A model generated the notes under the pieces. That model had not been told where the DNA came from. It saw nothing but the letters and a program-made list of their open reading frames with translations, and made no database searches. Positions 25,847 to 35,200 of a stretch of 64,000 nucleotides of DNA are shown here, in pieces. Position numbers and translations under genes: made by a program. Source of the DNA: Halosolutus amylolyticus (GTDB lineage Archaea; Halobacteriota; Halobacteria; Halobacteriales; Natrialbaceae); NCBI RefSeq assembly GCF_023566055.1, contig NZ_JALIQP010000001.1, positions 1,076,059 through 1,140,058 of the forward strand. The letters run 5' to 3'. The number at the start of each line of letters is the position of its first letter. The stretch's first letter is position 1.

Positions 25847-26965
25847 TCAGTACTCGCGCAGTTCCTTCAGCACCGCCTCGGCGCTGCCGTCCGCGATCGC
25901 GTCGCGGGCCGCCTCCAGTCCGGCGTCCAGGTCGTCGACGTCCCGGCGGGCGTACATCCGGAACGCGGCGTTGAGCGCGATCGCGTCGGCGAACTGGTCG
26001 TCGCGATCGCCGGCCAGCACCTCTTCGGTGATCGTCGCGGAGTCGGCGGTCACGTCGTCGACGTTCAGGTCTTCGCTCTCCATCTCCATGCCGTAGTTCG
26101 CGGTCTCGATCTCGTAATCCTCCAGTCCGTCGCCTGCTCGCGGCTCGTCGCCGCTCGCATCGTCCGAGGCGCTACGCGCCTCGCTCTCGTTCCACTCGGC
26201 GACCTTGGTGTAGCCGGGACGGATGTCGTCGTAGCCTTCCATCCCCTGGAAGAAGATCGCGCGCGAGTAGCCCAGTTCCGCGCTCTCGTCGATCAGTTCG
26301 ACCATCTTCTTCGCGAACGCGAGGTGGTAGAACGAGCCGAGGTGGACGTCGGCGTTCGCCGGGTTGGCGACCGTCTCGATCGTGTTGACGAACGTGCGCA
26401 CGCCCATCTGGTCGCGCCGATCGTAGAGGTCCTGCACGCCAGGGTTGAACGCGGGCTGGTAGTAGAAGCCGAACCCGGTCTCGTCGGTCATGTCGGCGCT
26501 CTCGGCGGGCGTGAGGTCCGTCCGGACGCCGAGTTCGTCGAGGACGTGCTTGTACGCCGTGGCCTTCTGGGTCGGGACCCGATCGCCGGAGTGGACCACG
26601 ACGGGCGTACCCGCCGCGGCGGCGACGAGGCCGGCCCCGACGCCGAGCAGGGCGGAGGTGTGCTTGCCGTCGTAGTTCGCGCCACAGTCGATCGGATCGC
26701 AGTCGGGTTCGGCGGTGACGACCGACTCCTCGCGCATGACGTCGGTGTAGGCCGCCAGCTCCTCGGGGGTGTTTCGCTTCCAGCGGTTGGCCAGCCAGAA
26801 GGCACCGAGGGTCGTCTCGTCGGGTTCCCCCGCGAAAATGCGCTGCATCGCTTCGCGCGCCTGCTCGCGGCTCATGTCGTCGGCCGACTTCGGGCCGGAG
26901 CCGACGACCGCGGTCATCAGCCGTTTGAGCGGCCACTCGCCGAACTCCTGGGATGTCTGCGCCAT
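25847..26965 (-). CDS. Anthranilate phosphoribosyltransferase paralogue (TrpD2-like)
   Basis: This 372-residue protein is related to TrpD: N-terminal helices MSREQAREAMQRIFAGEPDE then TLGAFWLANRWK, GANYDGKHTSALLGVGAGL as the PRPP/DG-type loop, VHSGDRVPTQKATAYKHVL, and YYQPAFNPGVQDLYDRRDQMGVRT. The altered glycine-rich loop and the absence of trp neighbours suggest a TrpD2/YbiB-type paralogue, a family linked to nucleic-acid binding. Residues about 259-279 (SEARSASDDASGDEPRAGD) are an in-frame palindromic repeat also found in PaaC. Start 26965 gives MAQTSQEFGEWPLKRLM. Confidence 0.75.
   Translation of the reverse strand: MAQTSQEFGEWPLKRLMTAVVGSGPKSADDMSREQAREAMQRIFAGEPDETTLGAFWLANRWKRNTPEELAAYTDVMREESVVTAEPDCDPIDCGANYDGKHTSALLGVGAGLVAAAAGTPVVVHSGDRVPTQKATAYKHVLDELGVRTDLTPAESADMTDETGFGFYYQPAFNPGVQDLYDRRDQMGVRTFVNTIETVANPANADVHLGSFYHLAFAKKMVELIDESAELGYSRAIFFQGMEGYDDIRPGYTKVAEWNESEARSASDDASGDEPRAGDGLEDYEIETANYGMEMESEDLNVDDVTADSATITEEVLAGDRDDQFADAIALNAAFRMYARRDVDDLDAGLEAARDAIADGSAEAVLKELREY
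26131..26187. repeat. In-frame palindromic coding repeat in the TrpD2-like gene
   Basis: Read with the gene, a hairpin GAGGCGC-GTA-GCGCCTC is followed by a second hairpin GCGGC-GACGA-GCCGC and GAGCAGG. The final 26 nt match those of the PaaC repeat (46821-46846) at 23 positions. Differences at both sides of the second stem keep pairing. It adds about 18 codons with no frame change. Confidence 0.75.
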
Positions 26966-27052
26966 GGGCGGCAGTTCGGATGGAACCCGCAAAAGCGTCC
27001 CGCTTCCGGCGTCTCCGCTCCCCATCAAATGGGGGGTGGCGCGGTGAACTCC

Positions 27053-27814
27053 CTACAGCGTGATCGCCATCATCACCTCGTCGATGTACTCGTCGCCGAG
27101 TTTGTAGTGGTCCTCGCGCACTGCCTCGGTCTTCCAGCCCCGATCCTCGAAGAACTCGATCGCGTCATCGTTCGTCGAGGGGACGCTCTGGTAGACCTTC
27201 TCGTGGTCGCTCGATTCGGCCCACTCGAGAGCCCGGTCGAGCAGTCCGCTCCCGATCCCGATGCCGCGGTACTCCTCCAGGACTCCAACGGTGAGTTCCG
27301 CAGTGTGGGCGAGTTTCTCGAGGTTCGGGACGTGCAGGTGGGCCCAGCCGACGACCTCGCCGTCGACGGTCGCCACGAAGAACATCCGGGACTCGAACTC
27401 GTTGTGCCGGAGCAGGACGTTCTCGTGGTCGAGTTCGTCCGCGACGCTCTCGGCCTCGATGTAGGTCATCTCCTCGACGACCTGCCGCATCGCGCCGACG
27501 ATGCCCGAGAGATCCTCCTGTCTGGCCGGCCTGATCGTGACGTCGACGTCCTCCGCCGTGAACTCCTCGCCCGCCGCCTCGACGTCGATCGCGATGCGCA
27601 GGGTACCGTCGTCGTCCTCCTCGAGGTAGCCGTCCCGCTTGAGGATCGCGACGTTGTGCTGGAACGCACGTGAATACTGGGGATCGCCCGGCGGATCCGC
27701 CGGGAACAGTTCCTCGCGTGCGTCCTCCCGATCGACCGCGCCGTGGGCCTCGACGTAGTCGTAGATCTGTTCTCGCTCGTCGCCCTCGATCGAGATTGGT
27801 TCGGTGAGCTCCAT
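27053..27814 (-). CDS. GNAT acetyltransferase with N-terminal winged-helix-like domain
   Basis: This protein has 253 residues. Residues 1-80 (REQIYDYVEAHGAVDREDAR to LKRDGYLEEDDDGTLRIA) resemble a winged helix. Residues 90-253 form a GNAT domain with VTIRPARQEDLSGIVGAM, the CoA loop LTVGVLEEYRGIGIGSGLLD and AIEFFEDRGWKTEAV. The joining of a DNA-binding-like and an acetyltransferase domain is a known haloarchaeal arrangement of unknown target. A TATA-like ATTATTA lies about 20-30 bp before the start. Confidence 0.8.
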   Translation of the reverse strand: MELTEPISIEGDEREQIYDYVEAHGAVDREDAREELFPADPPGDPQYSRAFQHNVAILKRDGYLEEDDDGTLRIAIDVEAAGEEFTAEDVDVTIRPARQEDLSGIVGAMRQVVEEMTYIEAESVADELDHENVLLRHNEFESRMFFVATVDGEVVGWAHLHVPNLEKLAHTAELTVGVLEEYRGIGIGSGLLDRALEWAESSDHEKVYQSVPSTNDDAIEFFEDRGWKTEAVREDHYKLGDEYIDEVMMAITL

Positions 27815-27950
27815 GCATGCTGATAACGATACCCACAGTAATAATCGTTGTAGTCGGTTCTCCGTCGCCGCGGGTCGAACCCCGTTCGATCGGGCCCACC
27901 GCCTGCGGAGAGCCGAAACCCATACAGTGACGTTCTCCCTAGACCCGCCA

Positions 27951-28991
27951 ATGAGCAGTCTCTCGGGGGACTGGCGCGAAGCGATCGACGACGTCGACGC
28001 CGCGATCGTCGACGGCTACCAGAGCGGGTTCCCGATCGAGGAACGGCCGTTCCGTCGGGTCGGCGCGGAACTCGGGATCGACGAGTCGGCCGCGCTCGAT
28101 CGGGTCCGGACGCTCTCGGATCGGGGTGTCTTCCGCCGGTTCGGGGCCGTCCTCAACCCGCCGGTGATCGGATCGTCGACGCTCGCCGCGGTGCAGGCTC
28201 CCGACGATCGGTTCGACGAGATCGCCGAAACCATCAACGACTACCGGCAGGTCAACCACAACTACGCCCGCGACCACGAGTGGAACATGTGGTTCGTCGT
28301 CACGGCCGGGTCGCGGGAGCGGCGCGACGAGATCCTCGCGGAGATCGAGGAGCGAACCGGCTGTGCCGTGCTGAACCTGCCGATGCTGACCGACTACTAC
28401 ATCGACCTCGAGTTCCCCGTGGTCAACGCCGATCGGTTCGCACGAGAATCGCTGGAAGAGGGAACCGATTCATCCGCTACTCGCATCAGCGAGGAGGCCG
28501 CGGGCGACCTCTCGTCGTTCGAGGCCGACCTCCTGCTCGCGATCCAGGACGGGTTCCCGCTCTCGCGGACGCCCTATCGCGACGTTGCCGATCGGATCGG
28601 GACCGACGTGGACGACGTGCTCGCGGGGATCGAGCGGCTTCGAGACGACGGCTGTATCAAGCGCATCGGCTGCATCGTCAACCACGTCGTCACCGGCTTC
28701 GACGCGAACTGCATGGTGGTCTGGGACGTGCCGGACGAGCGCCTCGACGACTGGGGTGAGCGCGTCGGCTCTCTCCCGTACGTCACGCTCTGTTACCACC
28801 GGCCGCGCCGGCCCGAGCACGACTGGCCGTACAACCTGTTCACGATGATCCACGGGCGCGACCCTGCCGCCGTCGACGAGAAGATCGACGAACTGGCCGC
28901 CGACCACCTGCCGGTCGAGCACGAACGCCTCTACTCGACCGAGACGCTGAAGCAGACCGGCGCTCGGTACGAGGACCTGGTCGGACGCTGA
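27951..28991 (+). CDS. Fused AhbA-AhbB-type siroheme decarboxylase (Lrp/AsnC-like)
   Basis: This 346-residue protein contains two copies of the Lrp-like unit: HTH at about 10-65, ligand domain to about 165, then a second HTH from about 180 (ADLLLAIQDGFPLSRTPYRD) and a second domain ending NLFTMIHGRD. The motifs MLTDYYIDLEFPV and LCYHRPRRPEHDWPYNLF mark the NirDLGH/AhbAB family. These decarboxylate siroheme to didecarboxysiroheme in the alternative archaeal heme route. AhbA and AhbB are usually separate subunits; here they are one chain with a low-complexity linker (EEGTDSSATRISEEAAGD). Confidence 0.82.
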   Translation: MSSLSGDWREAIDDVDAAIVDGYQSGFPIEERPFRRVGAELGIDESAALDRVRTLSDRGVFRRFGAVLNPPVIGSSTLAAVQAPDDRFDEIAETINDYRQVNHNYARDHEWNMWFVVTAGSRERRDEILAEIEERTGCAVLNLPMLTDYYIDLEFPVVNADRFARESLEEGTDSSATRISEEAAGDLSSFEADLLLAIQDGFPLSRTPYRDVADRIGTDVDDVLAGIERLRDDGCIKRIGCIVNHVVTGFDANCMVVWDVPDERLDDWGERVGSLPYVTLCYHRPRRPEHDWPYNLFTMIHGRDPAAVDEKIDELAADHLPVEHERLYSTETLKQTGARYEDLVGR

Positions 28992-29031
28992 TCGGCGAAG
29001 GCTTATCGAACCCGGCGTAGTCGTCCGGCGT

Positions 29032-30390
29032 GTGACCGATGCGACGATCACGGAGTCGCCTGCCGACGCCTATCGCGGCGAGCCGACCCGCGGGAAACTC
29101 CTCGAAATCGCGGCCTACTACCTGTTCATCGGCATCGTCGGGTTCGGCGGGCCGCTGGTCCACATCGCGATGATGGAGGCCGACCTCGTCGGCGAGGACA
29201 GCCGCGAGTGGACCGACGAGTCGACGTTCATGGAAGGGCTCGCGATCTGCAACATGCTTCCCGGCCCCGCGTCGACGCAACTCGGGATCTTCATGGGCTG
29301 GCTCTACGCCGGGAACCCCGGCGCGATCGTCGCCGGCTTCTTCTTTATGCTCCCGACGTTCGTCGTCGTCGTCTTCTTCTCGTGGCTCTACTTCGCCTAC
29401 CAGGCACTGCCGTCGGTGACGGCGCTGTTCTACGGCATCAACCCGGTCGTGATCGGGTTGATCGTCGGCGCGTCGTGGTCGATGGCCCGGAGCGCCTTCG
29501 CCGAGGGACGGCGCGACCTCGAGTTCCAACTCGGCGACGAGACGGTGTCGATCGACTACCTGCTGGTCGGATTGCTCGCCGCCGCGATCGTTGCGACGGC
29601 TACGCTCGGCACGAATCCCGTCGTCCAGTTCGTCGTCGCCGGCGCGATCGCGGTCGCGATCTACCGCTCCTCGTGGGTCCGGGCGAACTGGCGGCGCGTC
29701 TCGCTGTGGACGATCGGCGGCGGCGTCGCCGGCGTCGCGTTCGCGCTCCGGGATCGGCTGTTCGACCTCCTCGGGCCGGCGGCGCGGCGGACGATCGAGG
29801 CCAGCCCGCTGTGGGGACTCCTGCTCGCGATATGGGCGAACCCGTGGGTGAAGCTCTTCGCGTTCATGGTCTACACCGGGTCGTTCATCTACGGCGGCGG
29901 ACTCGTCCTCATCCCGTTCATCGAACTCTACGTCGTCGGGGAGTTCGGCTGGATGACCGGCCGCGAGTTCGTCGACGGGATCGCGATCGGACAGCTCTCG
30001 CCCGGGCCGGTCGTGATGACGACCGCGTTCGTCGGCTACAAGCTCATGCTCGACACGTATGGGCTGGTCTCGATCGCGATCCTCGGCGCGTTCGTCGCCA
30101 TGGTCGGCGCGTTCGGCCCGTCGTTCGCGTTCATCATGGGGTTCTTCCCGTACTTCGCGCGGGTCCGGGAGAACGACGTCGTCCAGTCGGCGCTGATCGG
30201 CGTCAACGCCGCGGTCGTCGGCGCGATCCTCGGCGCGACCGTGACCCTCGCCGCGGAATCGTTCGTGGACTTGTTCACGGTCCTGCTCGCCGCCGTGACC
30301 TGCGTGCTGTTCGTCCGCGGGCTCCACGCCGCCTACCTCATCGTCGGCGGCGGCGCGATCGGGACGGCGTGGTTCTTCCTCGTGCTCTGA
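29032..30390 (+). CDS. chrA: Chromate transporter (two-domain ChrA)
   Basis: This 452-residue membrane protein has two homologous CHR halves. The first carries YYLFIGIVGFGGPLVHIAMM and CNMLPGPASTQLGIFMGWL; the second MVYTGSFIYGGGLVLIPFIE and IGQLSPGPVVMTTAFVGYK. GFGGP and LPGP/SPGP are the family signatures. About 10-12 membrane segments are visible. It exports chromate or a related oxyanion. It starts at GTG 29032, 40 nt after the siroheme decarboxylase. Confidence 0.92.
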   Translation: MTDATITESPADAYRGEPTRGKLLEIAAYYLFIGIVGFGGPLVHIAMMEADLVGEDSREWTDESTFMEGLAICNMLPGPASTQLGIFMGWLYAGNPGAIVAGFFFMLPTFVVVVFFSWLYFAYQALPSVTALFYGINPVVIGLIVGASWSMARSAFAEGRRDLEFQLGDETVSIDYLLVGLLAAAIVATATLGTNPVVQFVVAGAIAVAIYRSSWVRANWRRVSLWTIGGGVAGVAFALRDRLFDLLGPAARRTIEASPLWGLLLAIWANPWVKLFAFMVYTGSFIYGGGLVLIPFIELYVVGEFGWMTGREFVDGIAIGQLSPGPVVMTTAFVGYKLMLDTYGLVSIAILGAFVAMVGAFGPSFAFIMGFFPYFARVRENDVVQSALIGVNAAVVGAILGATVTLAAESFVDLFTVLLAAVTCVLFVRGLHAAYLIVGGGAIGTAWFFLVL

Positions 30391-30456
30391 CCGGCACGCC
30401 GTGCTCTGACCGGCACGCGGCCGTTCGCGCTCGCACGATCGCGATCCGGCCGGCGA

Positions 30457-33400
30457 TCACTCGATCGCCGCGGCCACGAGTTCGATCGGCGTCGGCGGCT
30501 CCTCGTCCGCGCCGGGGCGGTTCTCGAGTTGGGTTCGGCAGGAGGCCCCGGGAGCGACGACCCGCTCGCCGTCGCTGTCGGCGACCTGGTCGTAGAGGAT
30601 GCGGGCGATCGCGTCGCTCATCGAGGCGTGTTCGGTCTCGTAGCCGAAGCTCCCGGCCATCCCGCAACAGCCCGAGTCGAGGGGGTCGACGGCGTAGCCC
30701 GCCCGCCGGAGGACGCCGACGGCGTGATGATCCTTCCGGGTCGCCTTCTGGTGGCAGTGGCCGTGGTAGGTCAGGGTTGGCCCGCTCTCTGGGTCCCGGT
30801 CGAACGCGATCGAGTCGTCCAGCCGGAACGTATCGAGGTACTCGCAGACGCCGTAGGTGGCGTCCGCGACCCGGTCGACGGACTCCCCGGTGAGCAGGTC
30901 GCGGTAGTCCGACTGGAACATGACCGCGTCGGAGGGTTCGATCACGACCACGTCTCGGCCGTCCTCGACGAGGGGCGCGAGCGTCCGGACGTTCGTCCGG
31001 GCGGCCTCGCGGGCCGTCTCGAGGAACCCCTTCGAGAACGCCGGCCGGCCGGTGTCGCCGAGGTCGTCGGGGACCGTCACGTGGACGTTCGCCGCCTCCA
31101 GCACGCGGACGGCCGCCTTGCCCGCCTCGGGGTGGCTGTAGTTGGTGTAGGTGTCGGGGTAGAGGACGACGCGCCGATCGGCCGCGTCGGGATCGACCTG
31201 CGCCCCGCCGCGGTACGCGAACCAGTCCCGGAACGTCGTCGCGTGGAACGTCGGGAGCGGGCGATCGGCGGCGATGCCGACGGTCGCGTCGAGCAGCGTG
31301 CGAGCACCCGGGAGTTTCGGGAGGACGTTCGAGAACGGCGCGAGTTGGGACCCCCACTTCGAGAGGGTCGCGACGTTGGCGAAGAGCCGATCGCGGAGCG
31401 TCGACCCGTTTCGCTGGTGGTACTCGTGAGTCACTTCGGCCTTGAGCTTCGCCATGTCGACTTCGCTCGGGCAGTCGATCGCACAGCCCTTGCAGCCGAT
31501 GCACAGCCCCATCACCTCCTCGACGAACTCGTCGGTGAACGCATCGCCGGGCGCCAGATCGCCGCTCATCGCTCCCCGGAGCGCGTTCGCCCGCCCGCGG
31601 GTGGCCGTGATCTCCTCGCGGCTGGCGCGGTAGGTCGGACACATCACGCCGCCGGTCGTGGACTGCTCGCCGCGGCAGCCGCCACAGCCGTGACAGAGTT
31701 CGACCATCCCCTGCATTCCGTTGTCGTTGGTCCACTCGAGTTCGGGGTCGAACCCCGCCTCGAACTCGTAGTCGGGGTCGAACCGCAGGTGCTCGCGCAG
31801 GTCCGTGGGGTCGTCCTCCCGGAAGACGACCTGTCCGGGGTTGAGGAGCCAGTCGGGGTCGAACGCCGTCTTGAGGTCCTTGAAGATCTCCCAGAGCCGA
31901 TCGCCGTACAGCTTCCGGTTCCACTGGGTCCGGGCGCGGCCGTCGCCGTGTTCGCCGGAGACCGAGCCTCCGAGTTCGACGACGAGGTCCGTCACGTCGT
32001 CCGCGATGCCGTGAAGCTGGTCGAGGCCCACCTCGGTCTTCGTGTTCACGAGCGGGCGGACGTGGAGCACGCCGGGACCGGCGTGGGCGTAGAAGCTCGC
32101 ATAGGTGTCGTGAGCCTCGAGAATTGCTTCGAAGCGTTCGACGAACTCCGGGAGCTTCGCGGGTGGAATCGCGGTGTCCTCGATGAACGAGATGTGCTTC
32201 TCGTCGGTCGTTCGCGAGAGCAGGATCGGCAGGCCGGACTTGCGGAGTTTCCAGAGTTTCGCGCGCTCCGCGTCGTCGTAGGCCTCGAGCGCGTCGATCG
32301 CGAGCGGCTCGCTATTACTGCTCGGCGCGTCCGCGGCTGGTTCCCCGGCAGGCGTCGCCGATGGAACGCGATCGGCCAGCAGGCCGGCGACCTGCTCCCT
32401 GCCGTGATCGGCGTCCGCGGCGTAGAACTCCACGAGGAGGACGGCGTTCGTCCCCTCGGGGAGCATCCCGGTGACGGGGCCGAACTCCGCGGTATCGCGG
32501 GCGAGGTCGATCAGCACGTCGTCTAGCACTTCGACCGCCGCGGGATCGTGTTCGAGGATCGTCTCGACGTCCCGCATCGCCTCGTGGAGGTCCCGGTAAC
32601 AGAGCAGGGAGACCGCCTTGGTTTCGGGTACCGGTTCGAGCGAGACCGTCGCCTCGGTGACGATCGCGAGCGTCCCCTCGCTGCCCGCCAGGAGCCGCGC
32701 GAGGTTGACCGTGCCCGGCTCGCCGCCAGCTTCGGGGGTTTCACCGCCTTCGGTTCGCGACGACTCCGCCGTCGCGCTCTCCTCACTACCCGGCAGCGGC
32801 TCGCCCCGGACCTCCGCGACGAGCCGATCGAGGTTGTAGCCCGAGACGTTTCGCTTGAGATCGGGGTACGTCTTCTCGATCAGGTCGGCGTCTTCCGCGA
32901 GGATCCGATCGATCTCGGCGTAGATCCGACCCTCCAGGTCGCCGTCGGGATCGGCCCGCCGGGTGATTTCCTCGAGCGTGACCTCGCTGAACGTCGTCAC
33001 CGTGCCGTCGGCGAGAACGGCCTCGCACTCCTCGATGTAGGCGTCGGTCTTGCCGTACACGAGCGAGTGCGATCCAGTCGAGTTGTTCCCGATCGCGCCC
33101 CCGATCGCGCTCTTGTCGCCCCAGGCGGGGTCGGGTGCGAACTTCAGGTCGTGGGACGCGAGGGTCTCGTTCAGCGTCCCGAGGATCGTGCCCGGCTGGA
33201 CCGTCGCCGTCCGGGACTCGGGATCGATCTCACGGATCTCGTTCATGTGTCGCGTGAAATCCAGCACGACGGCCCGGTTGACCGTCTGGCCGGCGAGGCT
33301 CGTCCCGCCACCCCGCGGGAGAACCGGAATCCCCCGATCGGCGCAGTACTCGACGATGCCGACGACGTCGGCCGTCGACTCGGGGGCGGCGACCGCGATC

Positions 33401-33585
33401 GGGGTCACCTCGTAGGCGCTCGCGTCCGTCGCGTACAACTGGCGCGAGTAGGAGTCGGCACGCACCTCGCAGTCGACGACCGCCGTCAGGTCCGCGACGA
33501 GCGCCGGGCGATCGACGTCGTCGCTCCGGTAGTCGTAGTTCGCACGCCGGTCGGCGGCCGGGTCGGCGCTCGGCTCCGTGGCCAT
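30457..33585 (-). CDS. Large FAD/Fe-S D-2-hydroxyacid dehydrogenase (YdiJ-like)
   Basis: This protein has 1042 residues with fused domains. The FAD_binding_4 domain at about 55-240 has PVLPRGGGTSLAGQTV and GGAIGNNSTGSHSLVYGKTD. The FAD-oxidase C domain at about 300-580 has HAGPGVLHVRPLVNTK and SVSGEHGDGRARTQW. Fe-S motifs are CHGCGGCRGEQ (about 630) and CIGCKGCAIDCPSEVD (about 690), and one CCG motif (GCCGMAGSFGYETEH) is near residue 973. This layout is that of YdiJ-like D-lactate/D-2-hydroxyglutarate dehydrogenases feeding electrons to the membrane. Low-complexity inserts at about 265-295 and 415-430 are unusual. Confidence 0.87.
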   Translation of the reverse strand: MATEPSADPAADRRANYDYRSDDVDRPALVADLTAVVDCEVRADSYSRQLYATDASAYEVTPIAVAAPESTADVVGIVEYCADRGIPVLPRGGGTSLAGQTVNRAVVLDFTRHMNEIREIDPESRTATVQPGTILGTLNETLASHDLKFAPDPAWGDKSAIGGAIGNNSTGSHSLVYGKTDAYIEECEAVLADGTVTTFSEVTLEEITRRADPDGDLEGRIYAEIDRILAEDADLIEKTYPDLKRNVSGYNLDRLVAEVRGEPLPGSEESATAESSRTEGGETPEAGGEPGTVNLARLLAGSEGTLAIVTEATVSLEPVPETKAVSLLCYRDLHEAMRDVETILEHDPAAVEVLDDVLIDLARDTAEFGPVTGMLPEGTNAVLLVEFYAADADHGREQVAGLLADRVPSATPAGEPAADAPSSNSEPLAIDALEAYDDAERAKLWKLRKSGLPILLSRTTDEKHISFIEDTAIPPAKLPEFVERFEAILEAHDTYASFYAHAGPGVLHVRPLVNTKTEVGLDQLHGIADDVTDLVVELGGSVSGEHGDGRARTQWNRKLYGDRLWEIFKDLKTAFDPDWLLNPGQVVFREDDPTDLREHLRFDPDYEFEAGFDPELEWTNDNGMQGMVELCHGCGGCRGEQSTTGGVMCPTYRASREEITATRGRANALRGAMSGDLAPGDAFTDEFVEEVMGLCIGCKGCAIDCPSEVDMAKLKAEVTHEYHQRNGSTLRDRLFANVATLSKWGSQLAPFSNVLPKLPGARTLLDATVGIAADRPLPTFHATTFRDWFAYRGGAQVDPDAADRRVVLYPDTYTNYSHPEAGKAAVRVLEAANVHVTVPDDLGDTGRPAFSKGFLETAREAARTNVRTLAPLVEDGRDVVVIEPSDAVMFQSDYRDLLTGESVDRVADATYGVCEYLDTFRLDDSIAFDRDPESGPTLTYHGHCHQKATRKDHHAVGVLRRAGYAVDPLDSGCCGMAGSFGYETEHASMSDAIARILYDQVADSDGERVVAPGASCRTQLENRPGADEEPPTPIELVAAAIE

Positions 33586-34312
33586 ACCTGCCTCTTGCCA
33601 CTGGGCGGCTTAAACGGTCGGCATTATCGGCAGACGGCTGACGACGGAGAGGGAGTGATCGAAGGAAACCGTGGCCCCGTCGTTTTCCCACGTGCGCCCC
33701 CGGGGCCCCGTCCGGGTATCGGACGGTAAACGAGCGTAGGCGCTCGCCGGTCACGAACTGACTGCCTAACTGGTTGGGCAGATCTCCGCTCGGCTCGCGC
33801 CCCGCGGATCGCTCACCGATGGCCGATCGACGATGTGCGATAAAGTACCAATATAGAATTATGAGAACATAACATACATGTTGTACGATTGATTGTGGCC
33901 TGAATATGTCCCCATCCGACTGACAATGTCGGCAATATCGCCTTCTATCCGGGATTCTGCTTCTGCTCGGCAGCTATTTTGAACCATCGTCTAAATCCGT
34001 CTGTAGTCGACTAAGATAGCGCTATATCCGTCTAAGCCGGTGTTCGATCGGCAGTTGGTGATTCTATTGGCTGAGCGTTCGAAAACATTCTCTATCTATC
34101 TACTCTTCAAATTTATATGGAAGTTTGTATATCAACTAGGTGGTTTTTCTTCGGTGAGGATGCCCGTTCGCCGGGACCTTTCGTTCGGGTGGATCGCCGC
34201 AGGAATTCGCCACGCCTGCGTTCGGGCCGCTCGTACGGACTCCTGTACGCCAGTTCCGGCGCAATCGCGACCGTCCGGCGGTTGCGCCGGGAACTCGGTA
34301 CCGCAGACCGTC
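33586..34312. other. Long AT-rich intergenic region with no recognisable gene
   Basis: These 727 bp separate the large dehydrogenase from the phenylacetate island. From about 33830 to 34145 the sequence is strikingly A/T-rich for this genome (AATATAGAATTATGAGAAC, AAATTTATATGGAAG) and carries no convincing frame in any direction. A short dyad (CTGCCTAACTGGTTGGGCAG, 33762-33781) may be a terminator for neither flanking gene. A degenerate palindrome lies at 34234. The region looks like a decayed insertion. Confidence 0.6.
34234..34311. repeat. Degenerate TACGG-type palindrome
   Basis: It starts TACGGACTCCTGTACGCCAG, has a core stem CCGGCGCAATCGC / GCGGTTGCGCCGG, and decays at its right end (CAGACCGTC). 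Core and left arm match the element inside the cupin gene at 1363. It ends one base before the hydratase stop codon. Confidence 0.65.
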
Positions 34313-35077
34313 TCAGTCGAACGTCGGGGATCGCCCCTCGAGGAACGCCTCGACGCCTTCTTCGTGGGCGTCCGTTCCGTACGCGAGCGTCTGGACGTGG
34401 GCTTCCCGATCGAGTCCGTCGCGCCACGATCGGCCCAGGTTGTCGTGGATCGCCCGCTTTGCGAGCCCGACGTTCTCGGTCGGCCGGGCCGCGAGCGTCG
34501 CGAGGAGGTCGTCGACCCGATCGTCGAGTTCGTCGTCGGGCACCGTCTCGTTGACGAGTCCCAGCCGTTCGGCCTCCGCGGCGTCGACCAGTCGGCCGGT
34601 GAGCGCGAGTTCCTTCGCTTTTCGCAATCCGACGAGTCGCGGCAGCGTCACCGTGGCGCCCGCGTCGGGAACCAGGCCGACGTTGACGAACGACGCGCCG
34701 AATCGGGACGACTCGCCGGCGTAGGCGAAATCCGACGCCGCGACCAGCGAGAGCCCCGCACCGACGGCGTCGCCGTCGACTTTCGCCACGATCGGGACGG
34801 GACTCGTCAGCGCCCGCTCCGCGACGCGGCCGAGGGTGGTACGGACGCGATCGTACGCCTGCTTCGGGGTTTCCTCGCGCTCGGCCATCGCCTCGACGTC
34901 GCCGCCCGCGCTGAACGCCTCGCCCTCCCCCGCGAGGACGACGGCGTCGAGTTCGGTCGGGTCCAGATCCGCAAGGGCGTCCGCGAGTTCGCGCGCGACC
35001 GTCGCGGTGAACGCGTTTCGAACGTCGGGTCGGTCGAACGTGAGGTGCCGGACGCCATCAGCGTCGTGGACGTGCAT
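34313..35077 (-). CDS. Enoyl-CoA hydratase/isomerase
   Basis: This 254-residue crotonase-fold protein has RPDVRNAFTATVARELADAL, the oxyanion hole AFSAGGDVEAMAE, and PIVAKVDGDAVGAGLSLVAASD then SRFGASFVNVGLVPDAGATV with an Asp in the second-acid region. The position next to MaoC and PaaK suggests it serves the phenylacetate beta-oxidation-like steps (PaaF or PaaG type). An upstream ATG (35122) would add 15 residues. Confidence 0.85.
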   Translation of the reverse strand: MHVHDADGVRHLTFDRPDVRNAFTATVARELADALADLDPTELDAVVLAGEGEAFSAGGDVEAMAEREETPKQAYDRVRTTLGRVAERALTSPVPIVAKVDGDAVGAGLSLVAASDFAYAGESSRFGASFVNVGLVPDAGATVTLPRLVGLRKAKELALTGRLVDAAEAERLGLVNETVPDDELDDRVDDLLATLAARPTENVGLAKRAIHDNLGRSWRDGLDREAHVQTLAYGTDAHEEGVEAFLEGRSPTFD

Positions 35078-35200
35078 GTGATATCGTGCGTCGGCGGGCG
35101 ACTTCAACGTCCGCGTGGTCACGCGACCGACCGGCCGGCCGAGCGCGATCGCTCCCGGTGGTCTCCGCCGACCCCGGTCCGCCGGCGATCGGCGGTCAGG

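Noticed and set aside
30457-33585. Low-complexity insertions in the large dehydrogenase as further coding palindromes
   Set aside because: The segments near residues 265-295 and 415-430 are Ser/Glu/Pro/Ala-rich but do not form clear hairpins or match the ASGDEPRA repeat.
33830-34145. Replication origin in the AT-rich island
   Set aside because: No origin-recognition-box repeats and no orc1/cdc6 gene are present.
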